Assembly: GCA_023101885.1 (NCBI GenBank)
Contig: JALPQD010000358.1
Span: forward strand, 1,274,761-1,338,760
Source of the DNA: Typhlomys cinereus
Taxonomy: Eukaryota > Chordata > Mammalia > Rodentia > Platacanthomyidae
Reading direction: 5' to 3'
DNA length: 64,000 bases
Of this stretch, positions 1-10,983 are shown in pieces. The notes below the pieces were generated by a model. It ran no database searches. It was not told the DNA's origin and saw only the letters and a list, made by a program, of their open reading frames with translations. How positions within the stretch are numbered: the stretch's first letter is position 1; each line of letters opens with the position of its first letter. The translations under genes and the position numbers were made by a program.

Positions 1-1971
1 GAACATATACTGCAAGGTAAGGTATCTGCTCTAAGTCTTTTCAGGCTAAAATCAACTCTAAGTCTTTTCAGGTCAGAAATCAACTCTAAGTCTTTTCACG
101 CTAAAATCAACTAAGGTGAAAACAAAGAACAAAAGCAGTGAACTTGCTTCATTCAGAGAGGATGTAGGAGGCGTTTCTAAAAAAGTTCTTCACATATCCA
201 TATTGGAAACAAAATCATTGTATATTACCAAGTGATGGAGAAAGCATTCCATCCGTTTTAGGCATCTGTGGAGTGGATAGAGTTTGTTCACCTATTAATA
301 TGATTACTAGGGGCAGGATTGACAATTAGCTAATAAGTTTTCTGAAGAAAATATGAACATACTTCCATATTTGTTCAGTTTGTAAGACCCATCTCCAAAG
401 ATGATCTATTTTACAAATTACTGTGCATGCATTATGATCAAAAATAGATCAAAAATAGAATGAAAAACTCAAAATTTCCTTGGAATTGATTTTTTGATTA
501 TTACTATGATACAATCTAAAGAGAAAATTTGAATGCCAGTGAGTGAAAAAAAAAACATGAGAAATCATCTACCTTGAAATGTAAAGTTCATAAATGGAGA
601 GTGGGAGGGAAAGTCTGTGTGGTTCATGCTAACAAGCACCATGCATTTACTGAGCTCTGTATTTCCTTCAGAAGGAAGTATAAGAATTTGCTTCTTAGAA
701 GTCATTGTAGAAAGACAATATGAAATATTAGTGGGCCTAATTTCTTTTCATCTTCACCATCTGTGGACTAATTTCCTCATGAGGCATGATGTCTTTTAGT
801 AGCATGATCATGAACACTTCTCCTCCACAGTAGACGTCCTCTCCTTATCTTTGAGGATTGGCTGCACAATCTTCAAAATGGAGACAAGCTCCATTTTCAT
901 CATCCAAAAATCAGCTCAACTTCTGTTGCAGTTAGTCTTCGTGTTGCTGATGTGATTGCAGGAACCAAACCACTTAGTGGGACAAGGACTTTATTCTTGA
1001 TTACATCTCCTAGTTATATAAAAGCATGGCAGGGACACATTTTTCTCACTTGCTAGCATGCTTATATATCAAAATATTAAACTGACTCTTTCAATCCTCC
1101 TTAGATGTCCAGGGAATGGTTCCATGCATCATGGACTGGGGCTACCAATACCAAGTAGATCGTCTCCCACAGGTCTGCTCAAGGCTTGTCTTGATTACTA
1201 ATTTTTTTTTTACAGATATTCCCAAAACCTTAGTATTCAGTTGTCAAGTTGGTACCTGTATCTAACTGGCACAATTTTTGACAACTAATTTTTGTGAAAA
1301 GTGATGACTGAACCACACAGTTGACTGGAAGAACATTAAATCACACAGTAACAATGGATCTCAGCTCGTACTAGAGGCAAGATTTTTTCTTCCATCAATT
1401 ATAAATCCCACAGAAAATAAAATAAATAGACATGGAGAAATTAATTCTTCCTCATTAACATCAGACAAACACTACATTCTTTCTTTCATTCCTTTTATAT
1501 TTTCTAATCCAAATTCTAGTTTTCACTGATTATAACTCCATTAAAGGAAGTAGGCTCAGTAAATAATATTACTGTTGTTATTTAAGACATCTTCCTATTT
1601 CAGGAAACATTTCCAAAAGGAAATTTTAACCTTTGCCAAAATGCCATTTTGATTAAAGGACAAAATGTAAGAAAACTTCCGTCCTTAGGGTGTAATAGTT
1701 AAAAATAAAATAAATAAACAAACATAATTTTGCTCTTAAAACTTTCCTGAACAATCACTATGGATATATATTTGCAATCATTTCATAGGTCAAAATAGAA
1801 AGTATAAATTATGTCAGTCCCTTTTGTCATTTTCCCATTTTTCAGTCATAATGAGTATTGGTGCTGGCTATTTGTCTTGCCAGGTGACCAATATATAACA
1901 GAAATGATCCATCATGATGGAGGATACATGGTGGTATAAGAGTTAGACAGCTGGTTATAGTGTGTCAATAG
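1..1971. other. AT-rich sequence, no gene recognised
   Basis: No convincing exon, RNA gene or complete transposon is seen. The longest open frames are about 60 codons and look like chance. A short tandem repeat sits at the left edge. Bases 1648-1675 matter because a near-identical copy occurs inside the LTR at 2441-2468. Confidence 0.6.
29..113. repeat. Short tandem repeat, about 28-bp unit, three copies
   Basis: Three successive units each begin CTCTAAGTCTTTTCA and end near ATCAA, with small differences such as GGCTAAA against GGTCAGAA. A local minisatellite of no known function. Confidence 0.75.
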
Positions 1972-2402
1972 TGTTATGGTTACATTGTAGTATCAACTTG
2001 ACAGTTGCAGATTGTTTGGGGCACAGCCATGGAAGGTTAATGGTTGGAAAAGGTCCCTGAATAAGTATGTAGGTACTTGAGTAATTACTGTGGAAAACGC
2101 AGCCCATAGTGAGTGGAACTTTCCAGAGGTGAGCCAGATAATAAAAGATGCAAGGAGGAGGGACTTGCCCTTCCCTTATCTTGTGTGGACTTACTGTGGA
2201 GTCTACTCTCGAGTATTGTTCACTTTTAGAGCATCGTGGCCTTTTTTGTTGCTGCAGCTGCAGCCTCTGTCCTTGGCTGACTCAGAGCTTCATCTTTTCC
2301 ACATTGCTGTGTTCTTACTACCTTCGGAGCCTGGTCTTTAGGCCTTGCTGTTGTTTGCTGTTCGTTACTGACATCAGAGCCCAGCTGTTCTTCATTGACA
2401 TT
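1972..2402 (+). mobile_element. Left part of a class III (ERVL-type) LTR, split by a later provirus
   Basis: The LTR appears to start TGTTATGG at 1972 and run to the GACATT target site, where the provirus at 2403-10767 interrupts it. It resumes at 10774. The 3' end at 10983 (AGAGAACCCTGACTAATAACA) is the typical end of class III LTRs, followed by a tRNA-Leu-like primer site. Left boundary is my reading of the TG start. Confidence 0.6.
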
Positions 2403-2892
2403 TGCAGGAGTTCAACACCCATGACATGGTTATGACATGGTTTGATTAAAGAACAAAATGTAAGAAAATGACATGGTGTCTCTCTACCCACTCACACACT
2501 CATTCACACGATTACACAGCTCCAGGCTGTGATGACGAAGAAAGGTAACCCCGGCTGCCCACGCCTCCGCCTCAACCCTCCAGAGATTCAGCCATGAATG
2601 GGGAGTTTGTCAGAGCAAAATCTCAGTTTATTGGGAATAACAAAACAGCTTATATAGACAAAAGACCACGGGACAGGAACCAGGCAGCCAATTGTGTCAA
2701 AGGTCAACACATCCTTCAGGTTCTAGAGGTCAAGTCCAATGTAACTCAGCACAGAAGGCAGGTCATACCTGAAAGCCAATTAGGGCTCTCTGTAATGTGA
2801 TCAGGGTTATGTCCAGGACACTAGCTCTCAGTGCCATCTTTAGTCCCATGTGCTCAGCCATGCCCTGGGGCAAATCTTAGGTGGGCCCAACA
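2403..2892 (-). repeat. 3' LTR of the first provirus
   Basis: On the - strand it starts TGTTGGGCC and ends CTGCA. A TATATAA box (2650-2656) and an AATAAA signal (2627-2632) are read on the - strand. It is about 43 bases longer than its partner because of an insertion near 2428-2475 made of repeated ATGACATGG units and a copy of nearby host DNA. Confidence 0.88.
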
Positions 2893-2905
2893 TCTCCCCC
2901 TTTTT
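2893..2905 (-). promoter_or_regulatory. Polypurine tract of the first provirus
   Basis: On the - strand the bases AAAAAGGGGGAGA lie directly before the 3' LTR, the plus-strand primer position. The second provirus has the same tract at 22803-22815. Confidence 0.88.
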
Positions 2906-3719
2906 GTTTTAGCAGAGACTATATATATGTCCAATGTCCCATCAGTCTCAGCGTGAGCTTTTGCTATTGTCCAGTCTCGGTTGGTCTTCTCAGTCAGGTA
3001 AGTTGGCATCAGTGCCAAGCAGCAGGTAGCTTAGGGAAGTCGCATGTGGCTCACATGGGCAATACAGGCCTGCCTGGTCTGTCATTCCTACATATCCATC
3101 CTTTGTGGCAGCCAGCGGGAGCCAAAGTGCTTTTTTGCTCTGATCTTGTTGATCCCACCTCAGAGGGGGTCCAGCATAATGGACTGTGCCTGGCTTGAGT
3201 TGGTCACCACCCTCATGTGGAGCCTTACCCCTCATTGACTGCCAGCCCTGGAAGGACCTCTCCTCTGGAAGACATGCCAGGATATGTGGCTAGTCGATTA
3301 GACCAAAGCCTTACGAGCCTCCAAGCTTGAATCACGTCTTTGGGGGGGCCATGGCATGGATGGCATTTTGTCAAGGGCCATAAATGTCTGTAGCATGGTC
3401 TCGTTGAAGGAGCGCTGCTGAGAGATGTGCTGAGAAAACACTTAAGTGATATGATTATTAAAAGAACAATTTTTCTAGATGTTAGGTCAAACCCAGATCA
3501 ACTCCACCTTGGTTTAGGCAAGGTATCAATCAGGCCATCTTGAGTTAGGCCTGGCCTATAAGGATTACAGTTGGCATCTTTCTTGAGCATACCATGGATA
3601 GTTTCTGAAAGAGAAAAAGCAAAGAAAACTGCCTCAAGGGCTTTTTATCCCTTGGTTTAGTTTGTTAGTCTGGGGATGATTCTTTTGGGACTCCTTCATG
3701 AGGATCCTCCTGTGGATAG
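2906..3719 (-). other. Proviral 3' non-coding region between integrase and polypurine tract
   Basis: About 0.8 kb with no env-like reading frame. It aligns by eye with 22400-22800 of the second provirus, so it is a family feature, not unrelated DNA. Open frames here are short and on both strands. Confidence 0.7.
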
Positions 3720-6390
3720 AATTTGAGATTCCTTGCTGGAATCCATATCGGGGAAGACTCTCCAATTGGGAAGACACATCCAAATCCTCTTCCTATAGTA
3801 ATCAAGGGATCAGGTCCCCTCCAATGCCCAGTTAGGGGGTCCTTCCAATGTACCTTAACAGAAGGTTTGTGGATAGGCTTCCCCAGTGTTTTTGGAATCT
3901 TGATTCAAGTTGTCCTTTTTGAAAATTTAAAACATTGATGGTAAATAATGCCAACCCCTTTTTGTTTTTGTAATTGGACCTTTAAATATTGGTGATTTCT
4001 TTCAACAATGGCTTGTCTTTGGGCATTATATGGGATTCCTGTGGTATGAGTAATATGCCAAGTCTGAAAAAAGTTCTGTAAAGTTTGACTAGTAAAACAA
4101 GGGACATTATCTGTCTTCATTTGGTTGGGTAACCCTAGGGTAGCAAAGCATTGTAAAAAATGTGACTGTGTATGTTTTGTCTTTTCTCCTGTATGTGCAG
4201 ATGCCCAACATACTTGAGAGAATGTATCTATGGAAACAAAGACATATTTAAGTTTACCAAATGGCGCATAATAAGTAACATCTGTTTGCCATTACATATT
4301 AGGTTTTGGTCCTTGGGGATTAACCCCTGGCCCCTGTAAGGGTGGGACTTGGAGAAAAGGTTGACAAGACTTGCAGGTTTGAACAATTTCCTTTAAGTCC
4401 TTTATAGGAACTTGAGGGAACTTATGGAGTAAGCCCCTCCAATTAAGATGAGTTAAACCATGTAAGTCAGAGGCTTCTTGACTGTTAAGAGCCCATATCT
4501 CTTGTGAAGCTAATTTATCAACTAAGGCATTGCCCTGGGCTAGGGACCCAGGCAGACCAGAGTAACTCCTTAAATGTTGTAAATATATAGGCTTTTCTCA
4601 GCCTTCTAATGTAGATTTTAGTTCCACCATAAGGGGTGATATGGGATTGCTATCTAACCTTATATGAACATTTATTATCCCTGGAAGTAAATTTACAATG
4701 TATAGACTGTCAGAGAATAAGTTAATAGCCTCTTCATTTTCCTTTAATGCCATTATAACTGCCAACAGCTCTTTATACTGAGCTGATCCCTGGATAGGCT
4801 GGTATTTTTGTTTGTATGGCTGAATTAAACTTCCTGGAGCAAAGGTAGCATAAGCAGATCCACTTTTTCCTCCATCTGTGAACACATATGGGGCATGTGG
4901 TATAAGCGTTTTAACAAAGAGTTTAGGCTCGGCAAGCAGTAAGCGCTGAAGGGGCGTGATCCATTTAGATGGGCCATAATGGCAACTTATGTCTCTTAAA
5001 TGTCCTTCTAATGCCAAAGCCAACTGGGGGTGATATTTAGTCAGCCATTCTACATCAGTCAGCCTATAGGGAAAAACAATAGAGTCTGGGTCTTTATCAC
5101 AGTGTCTACAAGTCTGTTCACGTCTTTTTTTTTTTTATCATATTTGTTAATTGATCTGTGGTGGTATAAACTCTAGGGGCGTTTCCCAGGGATGTGTGAA
5201 TCCATTGTAGAATTTCTCCAATAGATAGATAGAGCTGTGATAGAGCTGCTACAAAGAGCCCTTTTCCTGAAATTAGCCATAGGGCAACAGGTTTTTCAGG
5301 ATTGTACCTAGCCAATTGGGTATCTCTAAGGGCATCTTGGAACCATTCAGTTATCTGATGGTGGCTTTCCTGTAAAGAATTGTATCTCCAGACTGTCTCC
5401 CAGACAATAGGTTAAAAAGAGGGGTGAGAGCCTTGGTGGAGATCCTTACCCATGGCCTAAGCCAATTTATCTCTCCTAGTAATTGTTGTAAATCAGTAAT
5501 AGTAATATTGTCAGGCACATTTATGAATGGTCTGAGAGGTGATGCCCGCGTAAGTGTCAAATGAACTTTAAAAGGAGGCACCTGTTGAACCTTATCAGGG
5601 GCAATATGTGAGTTTCCCCTTTTTAAATATTTAATCACCTTTTGCATAAGAGATTGTAATTTAGTTGGATCTCTATGTCTGATGATAATATCATCCATAT
5701 AGACATATATAAGAATATCTTCATTTTTTAGCAATGGTTTAGTCAGTCTACACACTTACGTCTGACAAAAGGCTGGACTATTAGCCATTCCTTGTGGGAG
5801 CACTAGCCATTCATATCTTTGGTCAGGGCCTGAAAAGTTCATAGATGGAACAGAAAAGGCAAACTTTTCATAGTCTGTAGGGTGTGGTGGAATAGAAAAA
5901 AAAGTCTTTAAGATCAATGATCAGAAGGGTATAGTCTGAGGGGATGGCTGTTACCCAGGGCATCCCTCTAAGGGGGGTGCCCACTAGCTTCATCCATTTG
6001 TTGATCAGAATTAAATCTTGTAACATACGCCATTTCCCAGAGGACTTTTTAATAACAAACACTAGTGTATTCCACGCACTCATAGACGGGCGGATGTGGC
6101 CTTGTTTTAGCTGTTGATCTACTATTTCTCCTAGGGCCTTTAGTTTCTCTTGGGGTAGAGGCCACTGCTCAACCCAGACTGGTTTGCCCGGTTCCCATTT
6201 GATCTGGGAGCTGCAAGGGGCAGTGGCTCTTAGAATTGGGGGTGAACCCAAGAAACTTTTGGGGTGTCCCCCTGATAGTTATGAAAGGTAGGAAACTTGT
6301 TTTCAGGCACTGTTTCTATTGGCTCAGGAAACCTAGAAGCCTCCTCATGATCTAATAGGTCTTCATAGAAGGCTCTATTAGTAGTCAGAA
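3720..6390 (-). pseudogene. pol: Proviral pol remnant (reverse transcriptase, RNase H, integrase)
   Basis: Read on the - strand from right to left. The RT start lies at about 6250-5868 and the catalytic YMDD at 5690-5701. The RNase H segment at 5023-4598 begins after a frameshift and has an FTDGG motif. The integrase segment at 4120-3905 keeps a TDN aspartate and a glutamate 35 residues later, the DD35E spacing; an earlier QTDVTYY block (about 4260-4300) supplies the first aspartate. The type is betaretroviral/IAP-like. The pieces lie in different frames (ends near 6251, 5755, 5315, 5023 and 4120), with stops between them, so no functional enzyme can be made. Confidence 0.9.
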
Positions 6391-6680
6391 GAACCTGCAT
6401 TTGCCCCAGGATTTCCTGCCCTAGTAAATTGGCTGTGAGCCCCGTGACCACAAGGGGTCGCACTTCTCCTTTGGAACCGGCAGCGTCCTGCCACACTACT
6501 CAGGAGGCTGTTTCTTCTGACTGTATCTTCCCTCCGACTCCCAGAACGTTTGGACCAGTTGTTAAGCCCCATGAAGGGGGAATTTCCTCTTTCCTTAGGA
6601 CCGTTCTATCTGCCCCAGTGTCTATAATAAAGATGCTCATTTTAGGATGGAGACCTTCTACCAGGGGAACAGTCCAATGA
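6390..6680 (-). pseudogene. pro: Proviral protease remnant
   Basis: The - strand shows the aspartyl protease active-site motif DTGAD at 6608-6622, preceded by hydrophobic residues, followed downstream by a glycine-rich LLGQEILGQM stretch (about 6430-6400). This is a retroviral aspartyl protease, active as a dimer when intact. It lies between the zinc knuckles and RT as expected. Frame changes near 6500 break it. Confidence 0.85.
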
Positions 6681-6829
6681 GCTTAGGGCCTTTCCTTTCT
6701 AGACCAGTCTAATTTAAGATCCTCAGGGGTCTCCCTTTATAAGGGCCCCTGTGCTCCTCCTTTGGTTAACGAGGCTGGAGGCTGCCCCGGAGCTAGTTTA
6801 AAGGCTTGCCCTCCAGGTCAAATCTCAAT

Positions 6830-8752
6830 CTACAGTCTTTTCTCCAGTGAAACCCTTTGCAGCACCTAGGGCATGGAGTTATAGGGGCTTAGCCCTTCCT
6901 ACCTCCCTCGGCTTCCTTTCCTCAACCTGGGGACACTCCCTCCTGAAATGCCCCATCTGGCCACAACGAAAACAAACTCCATTGATTCCCCTCCCCTCTT
7001 AGCCCTGCAGGCTGGGTGCTGGCCTTAAGGCCAATGCCTGAGTCATAGTGCCAGCCAGTGCCTTTGTCTGTGTCTCTAGGGCCGCCACACGTGCCTGACT
7101 CTGGTGTTTTTGAGTCCCCACATCCCGAGAAGCAATAATCCAGGTGCCCATGGATCTCTCCTTAAGACCTGCACATGCTATTTTTTGGTTCCCATTCGTC
7201 CCTTCCCATACCAGCAATTTAGTAAATTGTTCCCTTAGGAGGCCTGGGGGAAGTTTACAACGGAGACTTTTTTCCTACTCAGTCAATGGACTCGGAGAGG
7301 GTCTCACCCAGTTTTTGTACAATGCCTGCTAAAGGCACTTCAGAAGGACCTTCATCTAGCTTTTTCCATGCTGCTAACCCTATCAAATGAACCTGATCCT
7401 GGTATGACGCTCCTATGGCAGCCTGCTGGATCCCAGTAGAAAATTGATCTGCTGTTCCGGACAACATTCCAAAACTGATTGGGACTGGGGGCTGAGCATT
7501 TTGATTGTGCTCAGTTTGGACCCTGCATTATTCTTTAAATAGCGCTGCCCACTTAATGAATGTGGGGCGGGGAGCACCGCTCTGGTCATATCCATCCAGT
7601 CCTTAGTAGTGCAGGATTGGTGAGCTAGCACTTGAAGGAGGGCCTCGACCCAAGGAGAATTTGGGCCATCCTCTAGAACTGCTCTTTTTAACTCTTTTAA
7701 ATCCTTCGCTTCCCAGGGATACCATACTGAGGAGCGATTGCCTCCTGGATTTAAGTTAACAGGATAGGCTTGTACTCGATGTGCCTCAGCACACATGGGC
7801 TCCAGCTCTGGGTTTCCTGCTCTAGCCTGGCGGGGGCCACTGTGCCCACGTGCAGATTCAGGATGGGTTTTTGTGAAGGTGTATGGGGAGGTCTTTCTCT
7901 AAATCGTCCCCATCCCTTTCTCTCCTGAGCAGAGTTAAATCTGGATACAGGGAACCACTCCCTGTTCTCAGAGCATGTGTAGCCTCTTCTCCTTGATAAA
8001 GGGAGCAGGGCACTCTCTCCTGCGGCAGCCACTTTCCCACATCATTTTCGGGCTCTCGGAGTGGGCGCCCCCCTTCCTCGCCTTGGCAGGCAGCTTTGCG
8101 CCACAGTGCTCGCAAGCAGGAAACTCTGCCCCCTCACCAGGATTGAGAACTCTACACTCTGCCCCCAAGCATTTTGCTTCACGCATGTCCTCCCCGCACA
8201 CTGCCATGTTTCCACAAAGCTCCGCCCCACCACACACAGCCTCGCCGCCATGCCATTTGTAAGCATTATTTGGCTCCACCACACCCAGAGTCCACAACTC
8301 TGTGTAACATTCCCAGTGTGTGCACTGTGCTGGGGTACCATCTAACGGGGAGTTCTCTAAATGGCAGGCGTGTCCACCATCCCCGTGGCTTCCTGCGCCC
8401 TGCCATGGCCCAGCGGAATCCCCGACCGGCCGCAGCTCCTGGGCAGAATCCTTGCCTCTCCACCTCGGCTCCTCGTTCCCCTCCTCCTTCCCCTCTGCTC
8501 TCCCTGCACCTTCGCCTCCGGTGGGCACTGGATTGCATCAGGAAGGAACGTGATCTTAAGCATGGAAACCATGGGATAAAATTCCAAGGGAGGCGATATC
8601 TTAAGATTTTTTTCTCACTCTCTGGCTAGATTATCTTATTCCATGTGTCCCATGAATATATGTTGGACGGTTGGGCCCACGGAGCTAACTCAAGAGCTGA
8701 TTCCCACACCTTGGCAATGCCTGGATCTGGGATTTCAAAACAACGGCTTCTT
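6830..8752 (-). pseudogene. gag: Proviral gag remnant (matrix, capsid, nucleocapsid)
   Basis: On the - strand the matrix-like ALELAPW block is near 8690-8660. A capsid-like region with WYPWEAKDL lies at about 7725-7700 and WKKLDEGPS at about 7365-7340. Two CCHC zinc knuckles follow at about 6990-6945 (C-X2-C-X4-H-X4-C complete) and 6885-6850 (first part clear). Frames shift near 7440 and 7960. The N-terminal matrix codons are separated from the leader by the SINE/L1 insert at 8753-10195. Confidence 0.82.
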
Positions 8753-9062
8753 TATTTTTAATTTTTTTTATTTATTCAATTGTGTGCGTGTATGTGTTGT
8801 GTTTGCGTGTATGTATGTGTGTGCGTGTATGCGTGTATGTGTGTGTAGAACCACGGACGAATTCGGGAATCACCATGGACCACCTCCTCCTTGTTTACTC
8901 TGCCCCTGGATTCACAAGCTCCGCCCTACCAGGACCAGAAACGCAGGCCGCCCCCACTTCCGCCCAGCCGCCCGGCGTCTATACATGGGGTCTAGGATCC
9001 AAACTCAGGACCTTCTGCCTGCAAGGCAGAGGCTTAACCCCTGAGCCACCTCTCCAGCCCCT
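8753..9062 (-). mobile_element. tRNA-derived B2-like SINE with CA-rich tail
   Basis: On the - strand it begins GGCTGGAGAGGTGGCTCAGG, with a polymerase III A box (TGGCTCAGGGGTT) and a B box (GAGTTTGGATCC), and ends in a TG/CA-rich tail. The same family recurs at 13429, 26655, 46070 and 47900, always on the - strand. Lies inside the proviral gag region. Confidence 0.82.
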
Positions 9063-10195
9063 CTTTTTTTTTTATAACATTTTTTATTATTATTTCCACT
9101 CATACAAACTTCATAGGTTAATAGGTACACCAGTTCCCTCCCTCCCTCCTCCTCCCCCCGACCCCCCTGCTCCCCCTCCCTTTACCCCTCCCTTCCCATC
9201 CCCCAGTGCCTCCCTCCACAATCACTGGAGAATCCTTTAATGTGCATGCCTGACTCTCCTCTGGGCCCTCCTCTCCGATGATGTACAATGACCCAGTGGC
9301 ATTTCCCTGAACCCTTTCCTGTGCTCCCCTTAAGCATAGGAACACTACTGTGGCTGTCAATCCCTTGCCTCCAAGGATCTTGGTGCCTTTAGCAAATGCT
9401 AGACTTTGTGGAGTCAATAGTGTGTTGGACATTGCACAGGGCATGCAAAGTCCAATTATGATTGCTTTGGCCCTAACTTATGTGAAGTATCTTGCATATC
9501 ATTGCTCCTCCCATCCTTGTGCTCTTACAATCTTATCGCCCCCTCTTCCGCGAATTTCCCTGAGCTTCCAGATGGGGAGAGATTAGGCTGGCCTAGTACT
9601 AGGTGGCTGATATAGAGTCTCTGAAGTTCTGGATTATGGTTTGTTGATTTTCTTTTTCAGTTTGCTGCTCTTGCAATGCCCTTCACTCCATCCTGGTGGG
9701 CATTGTATGTTACCCCCTGGCCAGAGACAAAAAGCTGTTAAACTAGAGTCTTGTTATGAAAGTATATTCAAAGGTAGATGTAATAAAAGTAGGAAATCGC
9801 AGTGAGGGAGGGGTCAATCACCCATTTGCAAAATGGTTACTTTTTATCTGCCAGACTATATGCCCTCCCCTTCTGGTAAGATGATCAGGAACGAAAGTCT
9901 GTGACCTTAACCAGATGTTTCATTACTTACTTGCAGACCTTGATGGAGGCCTATTTTCTCTGCTGTAACATGGTCTCCTCTCTCCTTGTTTCTGGTGTGG
10001 CCCTCCTGTTCATAATCCTTGCAATTACTGTAGTTATTACAGAGATTTATCTTTGAGTGTCTCTAGGTGGGCTGGGTGGGTTTGGTACTAGGAGCCACCT
10101 ATTAGGGAGTACATACAGTGCTTAATTTTCTGGGTCTGGGATACTTCACTTAATATAATTGTTTCTAATAACATCCATTTCCCGGCACACAGATT
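9063..10195 (-). mobile_element. 5'-truncated L1 3' end
   Basis: On the - strand it holds the last codons of ORF2 (WMLLETI, then ILSEVSQTQ, near 10180-10110), a long 3' UTR with a G-rich tract (CT-rich on +, 9130-9210) and a poly-A tail (T run at 9063). It matches the 3' end of the large L1 at 14511. The insert splits the provirus between its leader and gag. Confidence 0.85.
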
Positions 10196-10298
10196 TTGGT
10201 GTTGATGGCACTGGGTCAACCTTGTAAGACATGTTACCCATACTAAGAGTCGAAACTTACCTTGAGACTCCTGATTTGCTTTGTCCGATTTAGGAATT

Positions 10299-10317
10299 TC
10301 CTCACATGGGAGCACCA
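10299..10317 (-). promoter_or_regulatory. Primer-binding site of the first provirus, tRNA-Met-like
   Basis: On the - strand, three bases after the 5' LTR, TGGTGCTCCCATGTGAGGA resembles the complement of the 3' end of elongator tRNA-Met (TGGTGCCCCGTGTGAGGA) with one substitution and a small gap. A splice-donor-like GGTAAGT follows on the - strand at about 10261-10255. Confidence 0.6.
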
Positions 10318-10320
10318 GTT

Positions 10321-10767
10321 TGCAGGAGTCCAACACCCATGACGTGGTGTCTCTCCACCCACTCACACACTCATTCACACGATTACACAGCTCCAGGCTG
10401 TGATAACGAAGAAAAGTAAGCCTGGCCGCCCATGCCTCCGCCTCAACCCTCCAGAGACTTGGCCATGGACGGGGAGTTTGTCAGAGCAAAATCTCAGTTT
10501 ATTGGGGGGGGGGGAACAAAACAGCTTATATAAACAAAGGACCACAGGGCACAAACCAGGCAGCCAATTGTGTCAAAGGTCAACACATCCTTCAGGTTCT
10601 AGAGGTCAAGTCCAATGTAACTCAGCACAGAAGGCAGGTCAATACCTGAAAGCCAATTAGGGCTCTCCATAATGTAATCAGGGTTATGCCAGGACACTAG
10701 CTGTCAGCGCCATCTTTAGTCCCATGTGCTCGGCCAGCCCTGGGGCAAATCCTGGGCGGGCCCAACA
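10321..10767 (-). repeat. 5' LTR of the first provirus
   Basis: Starts TGTTGGGCC at 10767 (- strand) and ends TGCA at 10321. The AATAAA and TATATAA signals are conserved with the partner LTR. A run of ten G residues is present near 10505-10514. Confidence 0.88.
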
Positions 10768-10773
10768 GACATT

Positions 10774-10983
10774 GGAACCCAGTGTCTCCTACCCTCCAGT
10801 GAAGTAAAGGCTTGAGACACTCTTGGAATCTTTTGGCTTTGTGGACCATTCCTGTCAAGAATGAAGCAGCTACAGGAGGCTACTTTGAAGACACTATTTT
10901 TTATTGTAAGTTAATTTAATAAATTTATTTATATATATTACATTCTAGAGATTCTGTTCTTCAGAGAACCCTGACTAATAACA
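10774..10983 (+). mobile_element. Right part of the class III LTR
   Basis: Continuation of the LTR begun at 1972, ending CTAATAACA. Five bases on, TGTTACCAGGAGTGGGG (10989-11005) resembles the tRNA-Leu primer site of ERVL elements. Confidence 0.6.

Larger units (their letters stand above)
2397..10773 (-). mobile_element. Env-less betaretrovirus-like (class II) provirus with 6-bp target duplication
   Basis: Two related LTRs (2403-2892 and 10321-10767) bound gag, pro and pol remnants read on the - strand. The flanks carry the same six bases, GACATT, at 2397-2402 and 10768-10773, the duplication size of class II elements. Order on the - strand: 5' LTR, primer site, splice donor, matrix start, (SINE + L1 insert), gag with two zinc knuckles, protease, RT/RNase H, integrase, about 1 kb of non-coding DNA, polypurine tract, 3' LTR. 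There is no space for env. All frames carry frameshifts or stops, so it is a dead copy. By eye the LTRs differ by several percent plus one insertion. Confidence 0.9.

Noticed and set aside
7968..8629. Overlapping open frames of 90-186 codons on both strands
   Set aside because: They lie in the GC-rich gag spacer region of the first provirus; none resembles an independent gene and both strands are open because of base composition.
9118..9444. Frames across the CT-rich tracts at 9118, 41926, 42303 and 48285
   Set aside because: They translate the L1 3' UTR polypurine tract and adjoining non-coding sequence.
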